Source: Juglans regia (taxonomy: Eukaryota > Streptophyta > Magnoliopsida > Fagales > Juglandaceae). From it: a stretch of DNA of 64,000 bases. The notes under the pieces are model-generated. The model made no database searches. It saw only the letters and a program-made list of their open reading frames with translations, and was not told where the DNA came from. The translations under genes and the position numbers were made by a program. Positions 11,301-20,066 of this stretch are shown here, one piece after another (the stretch's first letter is position 1; every line of letters starts with the position of its first letter). The DNA lies in contig NC_049909.1 in assembly GCF_001411555.2 (NCBI RefSeq), positions 1,674,001 to 1,738,000 on the forward strand. The letters are read 5' to 3'.

Positions 11301-14300
11301 GACAAGAAGTCATGAATATTATTCCCAACTAAAACAATAGCAGAAAACCAAAGCAATAAGGTATTTAGAAAGAAATTCTTCAGCTCCACCACTGTGCATT
11401 CCTTGTCTTCAAAACAGCGTGCATTCCTTTCCATCCAAATGCACCACATGATACACAACGGGATCATCTTCCATACTGCTGCCACTTGACGACAGCCCTA
11501 CAATTTTCTCCAACAGCCCATCAAATCCACCACCCTTATAGGCATTACCCAAGCGACACCAACCCTCAAAAAAGATCTCATCCCACAACACCCTTGTTAC
11601 GTCACAATGTAGTAAGAGATGATCCACCGATTCTCCATTCTTTTTGCACATGTAGCATCAATCCATCACAACACATCCTCTCTTCCTCAAATTGTCTATA
11701 GTCAAGATCTTCCCAAGGGCGGCATTCCAAACAAAGAAAGCAACTTTGGAAGGCACACAAGATCTCCAAATGTTCTTCCAAGGGAATGGAGTATGGTGCT
11801 GTGTTATCAAAAGGTTATAACACACCTTAACAGTACATGACTTATGATCCTTAGACCTCCACTTCAAGCTATCATGTTGTGCCCTAGTAGTCCCCGAGGA
11901 ACGTAATAGGCTGAAAAAGTCAGTAACCATATCTAGTTCCCAATCGTGAAAATCCCTATTAAACAGAATATTCCACTGATGTGAACCATGAGAAGATAAC
12001 CGCACTTCAGCCACTGAAACCTCCCTATTAGTTGCAATACGATATAAAGCTGGAAAAACCCTTTTCCAAAGTCTAATCTTCACACCACACGTCCCGCCAA
12101 AAACGGATTCGGTTACCCTCACCGACTACAAAGCGAATATGATTTTCAAAATATAACTACCCCTTCCTTATATACTTCCATAACCTCACTCCATACCCCC
12201 CCTCTCACTTCGTTGGAACACCATCCGCCCCATGCAACACCATATCTCGCGTCTATAGTTTCCTTCCACAATGCTCCCCCCTCCCGATGATATCTCCAAA
12301 GCCATTTCCCCAATAGTGCTTTATTAAATGTTCTCAGGTTACAAACACCCAACCCACCATTCACAATTGGGGAACATACTGTCTTCCAACTAACTAGGTG
12401 GAATTTCTTCTCCTCCCCTAGGCCTCCCCATAAGAATGCCCTAAAAAGTTTCTCAATCTTATTCACCACCCCCTGCAGGCATAGGAAAAAGAGATAAGAA
12501 ATATGTGGGTAAGTTAGTGAGTGTGCTCTTGATAAGAGTAAGACGCCCCCCTTTTGATAAGTACACCATTTTTCCATCCCGCCAGTCTTTTCTTTATCTT
12601 ATCCACCACCCCATCCCAAATAACTCTACTCTTGAAAGATGCTCCTAACGGAAGGCCCAAATATTTCATTGGAAAATAGGACACCCTGCAATCCAAAAAA
12701 CTTGCTAGACTACGGATATTAGGAACCTCACCCATCGGTACCATCTCAGATTTGCTAAGGTTCACCTTAAGCCTTGACACTGATTCGAAACAAAGTAACA
12801 ATGCTCGTAAAGTTTGGACCTGACTGCTATCCGCTTCACAAAATACCAAAGTGTCATCTACAAAAAGAAGATGTGAGATGATAAATGGGCCACCAAAGCC
12901 ATTTCCCACCTTAAAACCCGATAAAAAACCTCCATCAACAGTAGCTTGCACCATCCTACTCAATGCCTCCATAACGATAACAAATAGAAGAGGGGATAAC
13001 GGATCTCCCTGTCACAAACCCCTCGAGCTATCAAAAAAATCAGCAGGAGTGCCATTAACTAAAACTGAGAATTGGGCAGTTGAAATACAATGCCTCATCC
13101 AAGAAATCCACCTATTTCCAAAGCCACACCTCTCAAGCAGGTACAAGAGGAATTCTCAATTCACATGATCATAAACCTTATCCATGTCCAGCTTGTAGAG
13201 AATACCTGGGCTTCCCTCCCACAATCTAGCATCGAGGCTCTCATTAGCTATGAGCACCAAATCAAGAATATGTCTCCCATGAATAAAAGCATTCTAAGGC
13301 TTGGATATAATATTTTCCAACACTGGACTAAGCCGGTTAGCAAAAACCTTCAAAATAATCTTATAAACACTACTAACCAAACTTATTGGATGAAAATCCT
13401 CAATAATTAAAGCCCCGTGTTTCTTGGGAATGAGGGCAATAAATGTCGCATTAAGGGATTTTTCAAACTTCTGAAAAGCATGGAATTCACTGAACACCTG
13501 CAGAACATCACCTTTCACAACATCCCAACAAGTTTGGAAGAAACCTATTGAGAAACCATTCGGGCCTGGCGCTTTATCCTTAGCCATACCAGTGATGACC
13601 TTGAAAATCTCTTCTTCATCGAACGGTCTCTCCAAAACACTCCCATATTGCGGATCAATTGCTTCAAAAGACAAAGCATCAAGCTTCAGCCTCCAATTTG
13701 CCGATTCGATGAGGAGAGTCTCATAATAATGTACAATATGATTTTCTAATTCTGGTGGAGAGGATAACACCCAAGTACCAGAATGAAGCGACTCAATAGC
13801 ATTGTTTCGACGATGTGCATTAGCCACTTTGTGAAAGAACTTTGTACACCTATCCCCCTCTTTCAACCAAAGAGCCCTGGATTTTTGACGCCATGATATC
13901 TCCTCTGACAACAAAACCCTCTCCAACTCTGCCACAACCGTGCCCTTCCTCACTAATACCTCATCCGAGGCATCTCCCAATAATTCTCTACCCTCTATCT
14001 CCTACAATTCCTCCAACAAAGTAGACTTCTGATTGTTTGTGTGACCAAAAACTTCCAAATTCCATTTTTTCAGATCTTGTTTTAGAGCTTTAAGCTTATC
14101 TGCTAAAATGAAACTTGGCGTGCCACTAAACTGATATGATGCCCACCAGGCACGCACCGTGTCTACAAACTCATTCGCTGTTAGCCACATGTTCTCAAAC
14201 TTGAAATACCAGCTGCCCCTATGAATGCTCCCACAATCTAGAAGAATGGGAAAATGATATGAACTAACTCAAGCTAATCTTTTTTTACTTACTTCTGGAT

Positions 14301-17300
14301 AGTGAGCTTCCCATGACGGAGAGACAATGAATCTATCCAACTTCGACCAAGCTCGGCCATTAGACCATGTGTACTCACCCCCCCCCCCCCAACCACCAAG
14401 GGAAGGTCCATAAGGTCCAGATAAAAAATGAACTCAGAAAATTCCTCCATGGCCCTAGAATGCCGATGATGCCCTGAACGTTCACTAGGAAAGCGAGTAA
14501 TGTTGAAATCACCTCTCATACACCACGGCACTTCCCGTAATGAGTATATACCCGCCATTCCTCCCACAACGCAATCCCTGTTTGGACCATAACACCTTAC
14601 AAAAGCCCATTCCCATCCATCACACATTTTTGAATAAAATCGAAACAGAGAACTCACCAACACACTCCTCGATCGCCTCAACCACTCTTTTATCTCACAT
14701 TAATAAAACATCACCTGAGGCTCCCAATGAGGCCAAATAAGACCAACCCACATGCGAACATCCCCATAGGCTACGCACAATATTTCTATCTAATATACAC
14801 AACTTTGTTTCTTGTAGGCATATCCCACATTAATAAAACACCACCTGAGGCTCCCAATGAGGCCAAATAAGACCAACCCACATGCGAGCATCCCCATAGG
14901 CTACGCACAATATTTCTATCTAATATATGCAACTTTGTTTCTTGTAGACATACCACATCACCCTTCCACATCCTCAATAAGATTTTGATACGAAGACGTT
15001 TATTACTATCATTGAGTCCCCGTATGTTCCAAGATAAAATCTTAGGCTTCATAAAAAACTTAACTTGGCCCTCCCTTTCGGTCTATCCCTTCCACTACTT
15101 CCTTCCTTAACATCATAATTGATGGAACACATTAAACGTTTAAGTTCTCTATACTGTTTTGTGGCTGATTTCAAACGGCTAGCTTCAATAGCCACTACCA
15201 GAGCCATAAATTGCTCTTCATAACCTCCAAAAGAAACCCCAAAAATATATTGAAGCTCCTCTACCTTCTTAAAAATCCAATTAGACGAGCAACTCACATA
15301 ATTAGAACTGGGAGGGAGTGTACAAAGAGGAGTAGCTGCCCCCTTGTCACCTACATTGTCCTTGGGAAGCAACGACAATTCCGAGCCCCCCACAAAAATT
15401 GGTTCATTACTTGTAACCAAATTCCAAAGAAAATATCTTCTCTTGATTTATGTCCATGACAAACATCCATTTCCATTTCCGAGCTCCCCCCACATATATC
15501 GGAACCTCCAAACTCAATGACCCAAAATCTGACAAAGCAGGCTGCACCGGCACGGCATCTGGGGCTACAACCTCCACACACGATTCAGTTTGGCCACTCC
15601 CCAGCCCCACCTCAAGAGACGGCAACGGTACAACCTTACTCAAGGTCTCCACCGCGACTGGCTCCGACGCAATCTCAACATCCTCCAGCCCCTCCCATCG
15701 GAACACCCAGCACCATTTTTTTAGCACAACGGATGCTCTCCCCTTCCCCACCCTTTCTTTTCATCCCCGCATTATATGTTACTTTCTAACTTGAACCATT
15801 GAAATTTTCTTTTATTAGTATGAAAGAATATAACTGACCGAAAGTTTTACCATGGCTTTCTTTTTTATTGGCACCGGGTGTTCCGGAACAGTGTCCCAAC
15901 TAATCCTAGGGGTGCACAGGCCCTTGACAAGGAGTTTCCCACAAGTGCACCTCGGGTAATTTAAGGGAAAAATCTCCTAGTCCGATGGCTCATAGAGATT
16001 GTTTGCACCTAGTGATATTCGAACCTTGAACTTTGGAGGAAGCATACCACCAAGACCAAGGCCTTTACCATTTGAGCCAAACCCTAGGGGTTACCGTGGC
16101 TTTCTTTCAAACCTGTTGGAACGTTGTTAAAGATGATATTATAGGAGTTTTCAAGAGCTTTAATCAAGCTCAAGGATTCAAAAAGCCTCAACGCAAGCTT
16201 TATAGCACTCATTCCTAAAATACCTGGCGTAGGGAAGGTAAAAAAATTATCATCTTGTTAGTCTTGTAAATAGGGCGTAAAATTCTATCTAAATTCTTGG
16301 TGAATAGATTGACCACGGTAATGGATAATATCATATGCAAGAGAAAAAATGAATTCGTAAGAGATAGACACTCAAGTGGTTGGCTCAAGTTGTAAAGGCC
16401 TTAGGCTTGGGGGTATGCTTCCCCCAGGTCTAAGGTTCAAATCCCCTTAGGTGCAAACAATCTCTAGAGACCATCGAATTGGGAGATTTTTCTCTAGAAT
16501 TACCCTAAGTGCACTTGCAGGAAACTCCTTGCCGAGGGCTTGTGCATCCCCGGGATTATTCAGGACGCTGTTTCCAAACACCCGATGCCAATAGAAAAAA
16601 GGAAAAAAAAAAAAAAAAAGAAAGAAAAGGCCTATGATTTTGCTAGTTGCAAATTACTTGTGAGATGTGGGTTAGAGGAGAAATGGTGTTCTTGGATAGC
16701 ACATTGTATCTCAATAGTGTGCTTCTCTATATCGATGAATGGTACACCGAAATAGCTCTAGAGGTTTAAGACAATGCTAGTTGGGATGGTGTAATCAAAC
16801 ATATAGAGCACAGATTGGCTAGTTGGAAGAATATGTACTTATCCAAAGCCGGTAGACCACCTTGATCAAAAGTACTGTATTCAACTTACCAGCAAATTTC
16901 TTGTCCTTATATTTCCAATCCCCACTAAGGTGAAAATTACAATGCGATTTGTTATGAGCAGGGATGGATGATGAGTTCAAATTTCACTTAGTGAATTAAT
17001 AAAGATATGTACTCCAATCTCAGGGAGAGGGTTGAGAGCTTGCAACTTGCTTGTTTTCAACCAAACCCTATTGAGGAAATGGTTGTGGCGACACCACCAA
17101 GAAAGAGAGGCTTTGTGGAAGGCTGTAATTGACTCAATAGGTTGGTGGGGCTTGAGATGGATGGTGCTCTGATGAAGTGTGAGGATTGCATGAAGTGAGA
17201 TTGTGGAAGCATATACAAAGCATATAATGGACCAAGTGTCCACGATTTTCTTGAATCAGTTGTCAACCATTCTTAGGTGAATCACTTGTATGCGCCCCGT

Positions 17301-18198
17301 GTAAATGGGCTATATCTATTATTTTCACAAATAAAATCATTCATTACTCCTTTATCTCTTTAAGCCTCAACCACAACACCAATTAGCTTCCCATATCAAA
17401 GTCCAAATAACTTTAAAAATGTGTTATAACATCGTTTAAGTCACAAATGTTTTAAATTAAATCGAATACACCACAAAAATGCGGGTTAACAATTAATTCC
17501 AATTGGGGTAAGCAGAACGCAGAAGGCAAAGGCAAGATGGAAATTCGACAAGAAAAGAAAAGCCAGTGGCGTGACGGAAGCACTTGTTAAATCCAGATGA
17601 TTTTCCCATTTGCGCTCTCCCGCTATCTATAAAAAGAAATCAATGCGGTCTCCCAAACCAACAAGAAATTACCAAATGAAGCCTACTTCCTTACAACATA
17701 ACAACGCCAGCAGACATTTCAAAGAAATACTTTTATGTATCTTTTCATTAACATTCTCTGCAACCAAAAAGGGAACTCCGTAAACAGAAAGAATGTTACT
17801 ATGGGCAGAGTGACGGAGAGATTACCCGTGGACGAACCCCAGTCACTAGACGGAGCGCCCTCATAGTCTCCAGCTTTCCAGAACTGCTTGCATGAGCTCT
17901 GCCCACTCGCAGCGCGCACTCCAAAACATACGTCCAATGTCGGACTCGCAAGCGCCGAGGCCGCTTCCGACGGAGGAAGCACTCGGAGAAACCCGGGCTG
18001 CACAACCAACCCCAATCCGTCTAGTCCCATCATCTTCGTCGTCTTCTCTGAAACCTTAACTTTCTTCCTCGGAACGGCGTCTGAATCGGAGTCGGAGCCG
18101 CTGCTACTGAGTTCGATGACCGGGACAGGTCCGCTCGGCTCGGCGCCGTTTCTTGCACTGGAAGCCTCCTGTAACTCTTTCTTTACACCAGTCTCCAT
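4411..18198 (-). CDS. MORC7-like: MORC-family GHKL ATPase (MORC4/5/7 clade), C-terminus outside window
   Basis: This is a nuclear ATPase of the Microrchidia family. In plants these proteins work with RNA-directed DNA methylation to compact chromatin and silence transposons and genes. Sixteen exons, listed from the 5' end, are 17826-18198, 10667-10741, 10439-10473, 10277-10355, 9998-10090, 9822-9906, 9430-9505, 8945-9076, 8114-8212, 7887-7988, 6839-7000, 6658-6753, 5302-5353, 5119-5230, 4962-5035 and 4411-4832. All introns have GT-AG borders, and the exons sum to 2067 nt (689 codons) without a stop. Order of domains: acidic, SUMO-interaction-like N-terminus; GHKL ATPase (about 125-272); S5-like transducer (about 273-525); basic Ser/Lys-rich tail. 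The ATP-site motifs ELLDNS, DNGGG and YGNGF are all intact. Exon 16 ends at a good donor, so at least one more exon, expected to hold the C-terminal coiled coil, must lie further left. I am sure of the family; assignment to a single paralogue is less certain. Confidence 0.93.
5640..6319 (+). mobile_element. LINE 3' fragment in MORC intron 12
   Basis: The fragment keeps the zinc-finger zf-RVT end: [20 protein letters not shown] at about 5852-5913, then a run to an AATAAA-like signal and an A-tract at about 6309-6317. The upstream part (5650-5760) matches the preceding LINE segment in broken frames and includes a poly-T run. A 72- to 79-bp segment is duplicated in tandem at 5767-5917. It lies antisense to MORC. 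Confidence 0.85.
5767..5917 (+). repeat. tandem duplication within the LINE zinc-finger segment
   Basis: Two units start at 5767 and 5839 with TATTATA(A/G)TTATG(G/A)ATTG and both end with ATTGTGAGGTGG. The first lacks about seven bases present in the second (around AAGAAGT). The duplication repeats the CxxC...HLLLHC coding segment. Confidence 0.85.
6340..6447 (+). mobile_element. second LINE 3' end, adjacent to the first
   Basis: The bases CTTGTATACTTCCAATGTAC and the following CTAGGCTATA...CTAATAAA...ACTTATAAAAAAA repeat the 3' untranslated end of the LINE family (compare 3120-3201). Only the last 100 bases or so are present, directly downstream of another LINE tail. It looks like a severely truncated second insertion. 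Confidence 0.65.
6658..9076 (-). CDS. MORC7-like: MORC exons 8-12: transducer domain
   Basis: The exons are 8945-9076, 8114-8212, 7887-7988, 6839-7000 and 6658-6753. Each has a length divisible by three, so all junctions here are phase 0 and exon skipping would keep the frame. Recognisable segments are the VQWSPF block in exon 8, [13 protein letters not shown] in exon 9, [10 protein letters not shown] and [15 protein letters not shown] in exon 10, [17 protein letters not shown] in exon 11 and [20 protein letters not shown] in exon 12. This is the S5-like fold that couples ATP hydrolysis to dimer closure in GHKL enzymes. Exon 8 carries a run of G codons (RGGGQDW) where poly-G in the DNA could invite slippage. 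Confidence 0.92.
9430..10741 (-). CDS. MORC7-like: MORC exons 2-7: GHKL ATPase core
   Basis: The exons are 10667-10741, 10439-10473, 10277-10355, 9998-10090, 9822-9906 and 9430-9505. The Bergerat ATP-binding motifs are complete. They are [12 protein letters not shown] (motif I, catalytic Glu and metal-binding Asn near residues 153-157), DNGGGMDP at 188-195, CMSLGYSAK of the ATP lid, and [13 protein letters not shown] at 219-231. The sequence then runs through VIVFSR to [14 protein letters not shown]. The 35-bp exon 3 is very short yet holds motif I. Split codons across introns (G-CT, G-AT, T-AT, AG-G) all restore conserved residues, which is strong support for the exon borders. Confidence 0.95.
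10207..10229. repeat. (GA)n microsatellite in MORC intron 4
   Basis: A run of about 11 GA units follows a G-rich stretch in the intron between exons 4 and 5. It is a candidate polymorphic marker. Confidence 0.8.
11282..15052 (-). pseudogene. LINE ORF2 (endonuclease, reverse transcriptase, zf-RVT), broken
   Basis: The start [15 protein letters not shown] is a clean endonuclease N-terminus with the catalytic Asn. CLQETK follows with the catalytic Glu, and the GDFN motif appears in the next open piece (14681-14289). The reading is interrupted between them by a 130-bp tandem duplication at 14691-14950. The RT piece at 13980-13294 carries the GPNGF and IPKKHGA...[14 protein letters not shown] blocks. 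The FVDD box lies at 12972-12514, where VDD replaces the usual ADD. The zf-RVT piece at 12122-11409 has [15 protein letters not shown]. At least six frame breaks are visible. The frame remains readable enough to suggest a moderately young insertion. Confidence 0.9.
14691..14950. repeat. 130-bp tandem duplication within LINE endonuclease
   Basis: Units 14691-14820 and 14821-14950 both begin TAT(C/T)CCACAT-like and share TTAATAAAACA(C/T)CACCTGAG through TTGTTTCTTGTAG(G/A)CATA with only a handful of differences. 130 is not a multiple of 3, so the duplication shifts the ORF2 frame. Confidence 0.95.
15049..15751 (-). pseudogene. LINE ORF1-like region, frameshifted
   Basis: Two overlapping open pieces (15751-15407 and 15420-15049) cover the expected ORF1 C-terminal part. 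The second piece has a coiled-coil-like segment ([18 protein letters not shown]) and a basic end ([10 protein letters not shown]). Its TGA stop overlaps the ATG of ORF2 in the sequence ATGA at 15052-15049. The N-terminal RNA-binding part expected in plant L1 ORF1 is missing or unrecognisable, so the element is probably 5'-truncated. I call it ORF1 by position and not by a known domain. Confidence 0.6.
15847..15863. repeat. SINE target-site duplication, left copy
   Basis: TTACCATGGCTTTCTTT here matches TTACCGTGGCTTTCTTT at 16091-16107 with one transition. The duplicated bases belong to the host LINE (the FTMAFF codons). Confidence 0.9.
15864..16090 (-). mobile_element. tRNA-derived SINE inserted in LINE
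   Basis: On the minus strand it starts with a tRNA-like head: a GGCTCAAATGG box-A-like block and a GGTTCGAAT box-B. A body containing GTGCAAACAATCTCTATGAG follows, then CCGGTGCC and an A-rich tail (AATAAAAAAG). Flanking 17-bp direct repeats mark the insertion. Both RNA polymerase III box regions remain recognisable, although this is not a real tRNA gene. Confidence 0.9.
16091..16107. repeat. SINE target-site duplication, right copy
   Basis: This is the right partner of the 17-bp repeat at 15847-15863. The LINE reading frame for AFFQTCW continues directly from it. Confidence 0.9.
16366..16616 (+). mobile_element. second SINE of the same family
   Basis: It shares the layout of the copy at 15864-16090: GGTTGGCTCAAGTTGTAAAG head, GGTTCAAATCCCC box-B, GTGCAAACAATCTCTAGAG body, CCCGATGCCAAT end, and a poly-A tail to about 16616. 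It sits in the same LINE fragment in the opposite orientation. The target duplication is not clear because host LINE sequence around it is deleted. Confidence 0.85.
17826..18198 (-). CDS. MORC7-like: MORC exon 1: N-terminal regulatory region
   Basis: The chosen start is the ATG at 18198 ([11 protein letters not shown]). An in-frame upstream ATG at 18243 would add 15 hydrophobic residues and looks like leader sequence. The exon encodes 124 residues. VPVIEL followed by [10 protein letters not shown] (about residues 25-40) is a good match to a SUMO-interaction motif. PRKKVK at about 43-48 is a likely nuclear signal. The end carries [12 protein letters not shown], a signature of the MORC4/5/7 group just before the ATPase. 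The donor is ACGG/GTAATC. Confidence 0.93.
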
Positions 18199-18975
18199 AG
18201 CCTTTCCGAAGAAACCAAAAACAGAGTGACAGAGAGACAGCAAAATAGCAGCAGGTTACCAACTTTGTAAACCGAGGCTTGAGTTTATCTCTTTTTATTA
18301 TTATAATTTTTTAAAATTTTTATATAAAATATAATAAATAATTTAATTTTTTTAAATCTTAATTTAATTTTTTTAAATTTTAAAATAATATTATTATTAA
18401 AAATTATATTTTAAACTTTTATTTAATATCAAAAATTCTTGTCTCACTGTCCAAAACTATGTAAAAAAAACAATAGATATCTTAGAGTTTTTATAAAATT
18501 TTTAAAGATTAAAATTAAAAGTTAAATAAAATATTATTAGAATATAATTTTTAATATTTTTTTATTTTAAAGTTTTAAAAAATTAAATTATTTATTATAT
18601 TTTATATGAAATTTTAAAATAAATTATAATAATTATATAATATGAAATGAAATGAGTTTCATCTTATCTTGATAATCAAACTAGGCTTAAGAGTAAACGA
18701 AAGAGATAAATATAGAATGTGCATAGTATTCATCGAACATTTATTCCAACAACTATATATATTATAACTGCATTAACTTAGATTCGAAAAACAGTTCAAT
18801 TTTAGATTGATTCATTGAATCAATTTAAAATAATTGATTTTAATGAATTTTTTAAATTAGTCACTGAACCAATTTAATTGATTAATTCAAACTGATTTTA
18901 ATTAATTTCAGAAAAATTCAAATCAATTCTGATTGATTTAAAATTGTATTTATTTTTTAGTTATGTCTAATAACT
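18199..18975 (-). promoter_or_regulatory. MORC 5' flank (leader/promoter), duplicated at 47236-47680
   Basis: This is the region immediately upstream of the MORC start codon. It contains a large AT-rich inverted repeat (18275-18690) and, further out, a block rich in GATT/AATC words. The parts outside the inverted repeat have a clear copy at 47236-47680. No convincing single TATA box can be chosen because the inverted repeat is nearly all A/T. Confidence 0.6.
18275..18690. repeat. AT-rich inverted repeat, MITE-like, in MORC 5' flank
   Basis: The left arm (about 18285-18430) and the right arm (about 18515-18670) are imperfect reverse complements. For example AAAATATAATAAATAATTTAA on the left pairs with TTAAATTATTTATTATATTTT on the right. 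Together they could fold into a long hairpin. The paralogous region at 47335-47383 lacks both arms but keeps the central 45 bases or so. Clean target duplications were not found. Confidence 0.65.
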
Positions 18976-19600
18976 CTTTCTTTCTTTCTTTCTTTCTTTT
19001 TTGTACAAATAGGATTGAGTGATTGAGTGAATAAGTGACTTTTACATCATTCGATGAAAGTTTAACACGTATGGATTCTATAAGAAGAATAATGAACCTT
19101 ACACCTAGACAAGCAAATCTCACTCTTTTTCCTCTCTCTCCTCTCTTCTCTCCCCTCTCTCCCTCTCTCTTTGCTTTGTTGTGCTCTCTCTCTTTACTGG
19201 ACAACCTTTAAACTTGACCAAATGAAATGAGATGACATCACATCAAAGTACGTGAACAAAAAACACAACCTTGTCCAAGGTTTGTTTTTTTCACAATCAA
19301 AACACTACCTTGCAAAACAAGCAAAAACCCACGTTAAGAGAACCACAAAGGTTCAACTCTTTAGTAAGCATTTGACAACTCCCTTCCCAATTTCTCATAG
19401 CCTTCAAAATTAATGCACCAAAATTTGGGAGAGTAAAAAGACTCTTATTTTATACATAACCTAACCTGGGGAGAGTAAAATAGAGCCATAATATCATAAA
19501 CATTTCATTTAGAGAAAAGAGAAAATACCCAAATTGGAAAAATGAACGAAAAGCCATTGGACTTTATATCCAACTTGTCATACAACCAAATTTGTTGCGT
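18976..19600. other. spacer between MORC flank and LTR element A
   Basis: It holds a (CTTT)n run at about 18976-19000 and a CT-rich stretch at 19120-19195. The remainder is ordinary AT-rich spacer. No gene was recognised. The minus-strand Lys/Glu/Arg-rich 84-codon frame at 18950-19204 is only the complement of the CT-rich run. Confidence 0.5.
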
Positions 19601-20041
19601 TGATCTTATGATCCCGTCGTGATGTGATGTCGTTTGCTAGAGGATGTGTGGACATGCAACGCAGCATTTTGGGGTCCGTATTTACTTGTTGTTTGAGTCT
19701 TTTATTTACTTGTCGTTTGAGTCCTTGTAGTAGTCTATTTTCATAGAATCTATTTTTTACACACGTGTTGTTTGGTGATTTGTCTAGTCTGTTATCCCTG
19801 CGAGGATATGAGGAAAAGAGGACACTGAGTGAATGAATCTGAAAAGTTTTTTGAAAAGTCTGAATGTTTGGAGGTGTAGAGATTCCCTTGAAGAACCCTA
19901 TTATCAATACAAGCTTGTGACTCATTGAGTCCATTTTACAAACACTTCTCATTCCCTCTGTTATTTCTCATTTGTATTTCCAGTTACCATTTCCACGCAA
20001 CCATCTGATTACATCCACTCCCAGAGAAGTAACCTAATAAC
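19601..20041 (+). repeat. 5' LTR of element A
   Basis: It begins TGATCTTATGATCCC and ends ...TAACCTAATAAC just before the primer site. It matches 46511-46928 throughout, for example GATGTGATGTCGTTTGCT, TATCCCTGCGAGGATATGAG and AATACAAGCTTGTGACTCAT. It has an extra short tandem copy of TTTACTTG(T/C)(T/C)GTTTGAGTC near 19680-19720. Confidence 0.9.
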
Positions 20042-20056
20042 TGGTATATAGAGCCA
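20042..20056 (+). other. primer-binding site of element A
   Basis: TGGTATATAGAGCC directly follows the LTR and resembles the TGGTATCAGAGCC Met-tRNA primer site with small changes. Confidence 0.75.
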
Positions 20057-20066
20057 CCGATTCTTC

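Larger units (their letters stand above)
11188..15790 (-). mobile_element. near-full-length L1-type LINE in MORC intron 1
   Basis: On the minus strand the parts run in order. They are an ORF1-like segment (15751-15049), an endonuclease/exonuclease/phosphatase domain starting [10 protein letters not shown] at about 15045, RT with [18 protein letters not shown] and a catalytic FVDDTLVF box near 12850, then zf-RVT and an RNase-H-like tail ending near 11282. The 3' end on this strand is the CTTATTAATAAAATTTATCTCTTACG region near 11190-11220. Many frameshifts and stops break ORF2. It lies in the same transcriptional direction as MORC. Confidence 0.9.
15795..17346 (+). mobile_element. degraded LINE fragment carrying two SINE insertions
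   Basis: The plus strand matches RT around the GFTMAFFQTCW motif, which is split by the first SINE. It resumes at 16108 and reads [14 protein letters not shown]. It contains NEFVRDR near 16349, then the second SINE, then [15 protein letters not shown] near 16626-16670. The later part at 17050-17200 matches the TLLRKWLWR segment. It ends near an AATAAAATCATTCATTA tail at about 17346. Frames are badly broken and several internal blocks are deleted, so it is older than the LINE to its left. Confidence 0.8.
10742..17825 (-). other. MORC intron 1 (7.1 kb), mostly LINE/SINE sequence
   Basis: Exon 1 ends with a good donor (ACGG/GTAATC) and exon 2 begins after an AG acceptor. The codon joined across this gap (G-TT) continues into the conserved [11 protein letters not shown] block. 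Over three quarters of the intron is a near-complete same-strand LINE, a second opposite-strand LINE fragment and two SINEs. The rest (10742-11187 and 17347-17825) is ordinary intron sequence. Confidence 0.85.

Noticed and set aside
16366..16460. tRNA gene
   Set aside because: Box-A/box-B-like blocks are present, but no cloverleaf forms and the unit continues into a SINE body with a poly-A tail.
18196..18243. Upstream in-frame ATG for MORC
   Set aside because: It would add a hydrophobic 15-residue leader unlike a nuclear protein, and the duplicated upstream region shows this part is non-coding leader.
18950..19204. Minus-strand 84-codon Lys/Glu/Arg-rich frame
   Set aside because: It is the complement of a CT-rich low-complexity run.
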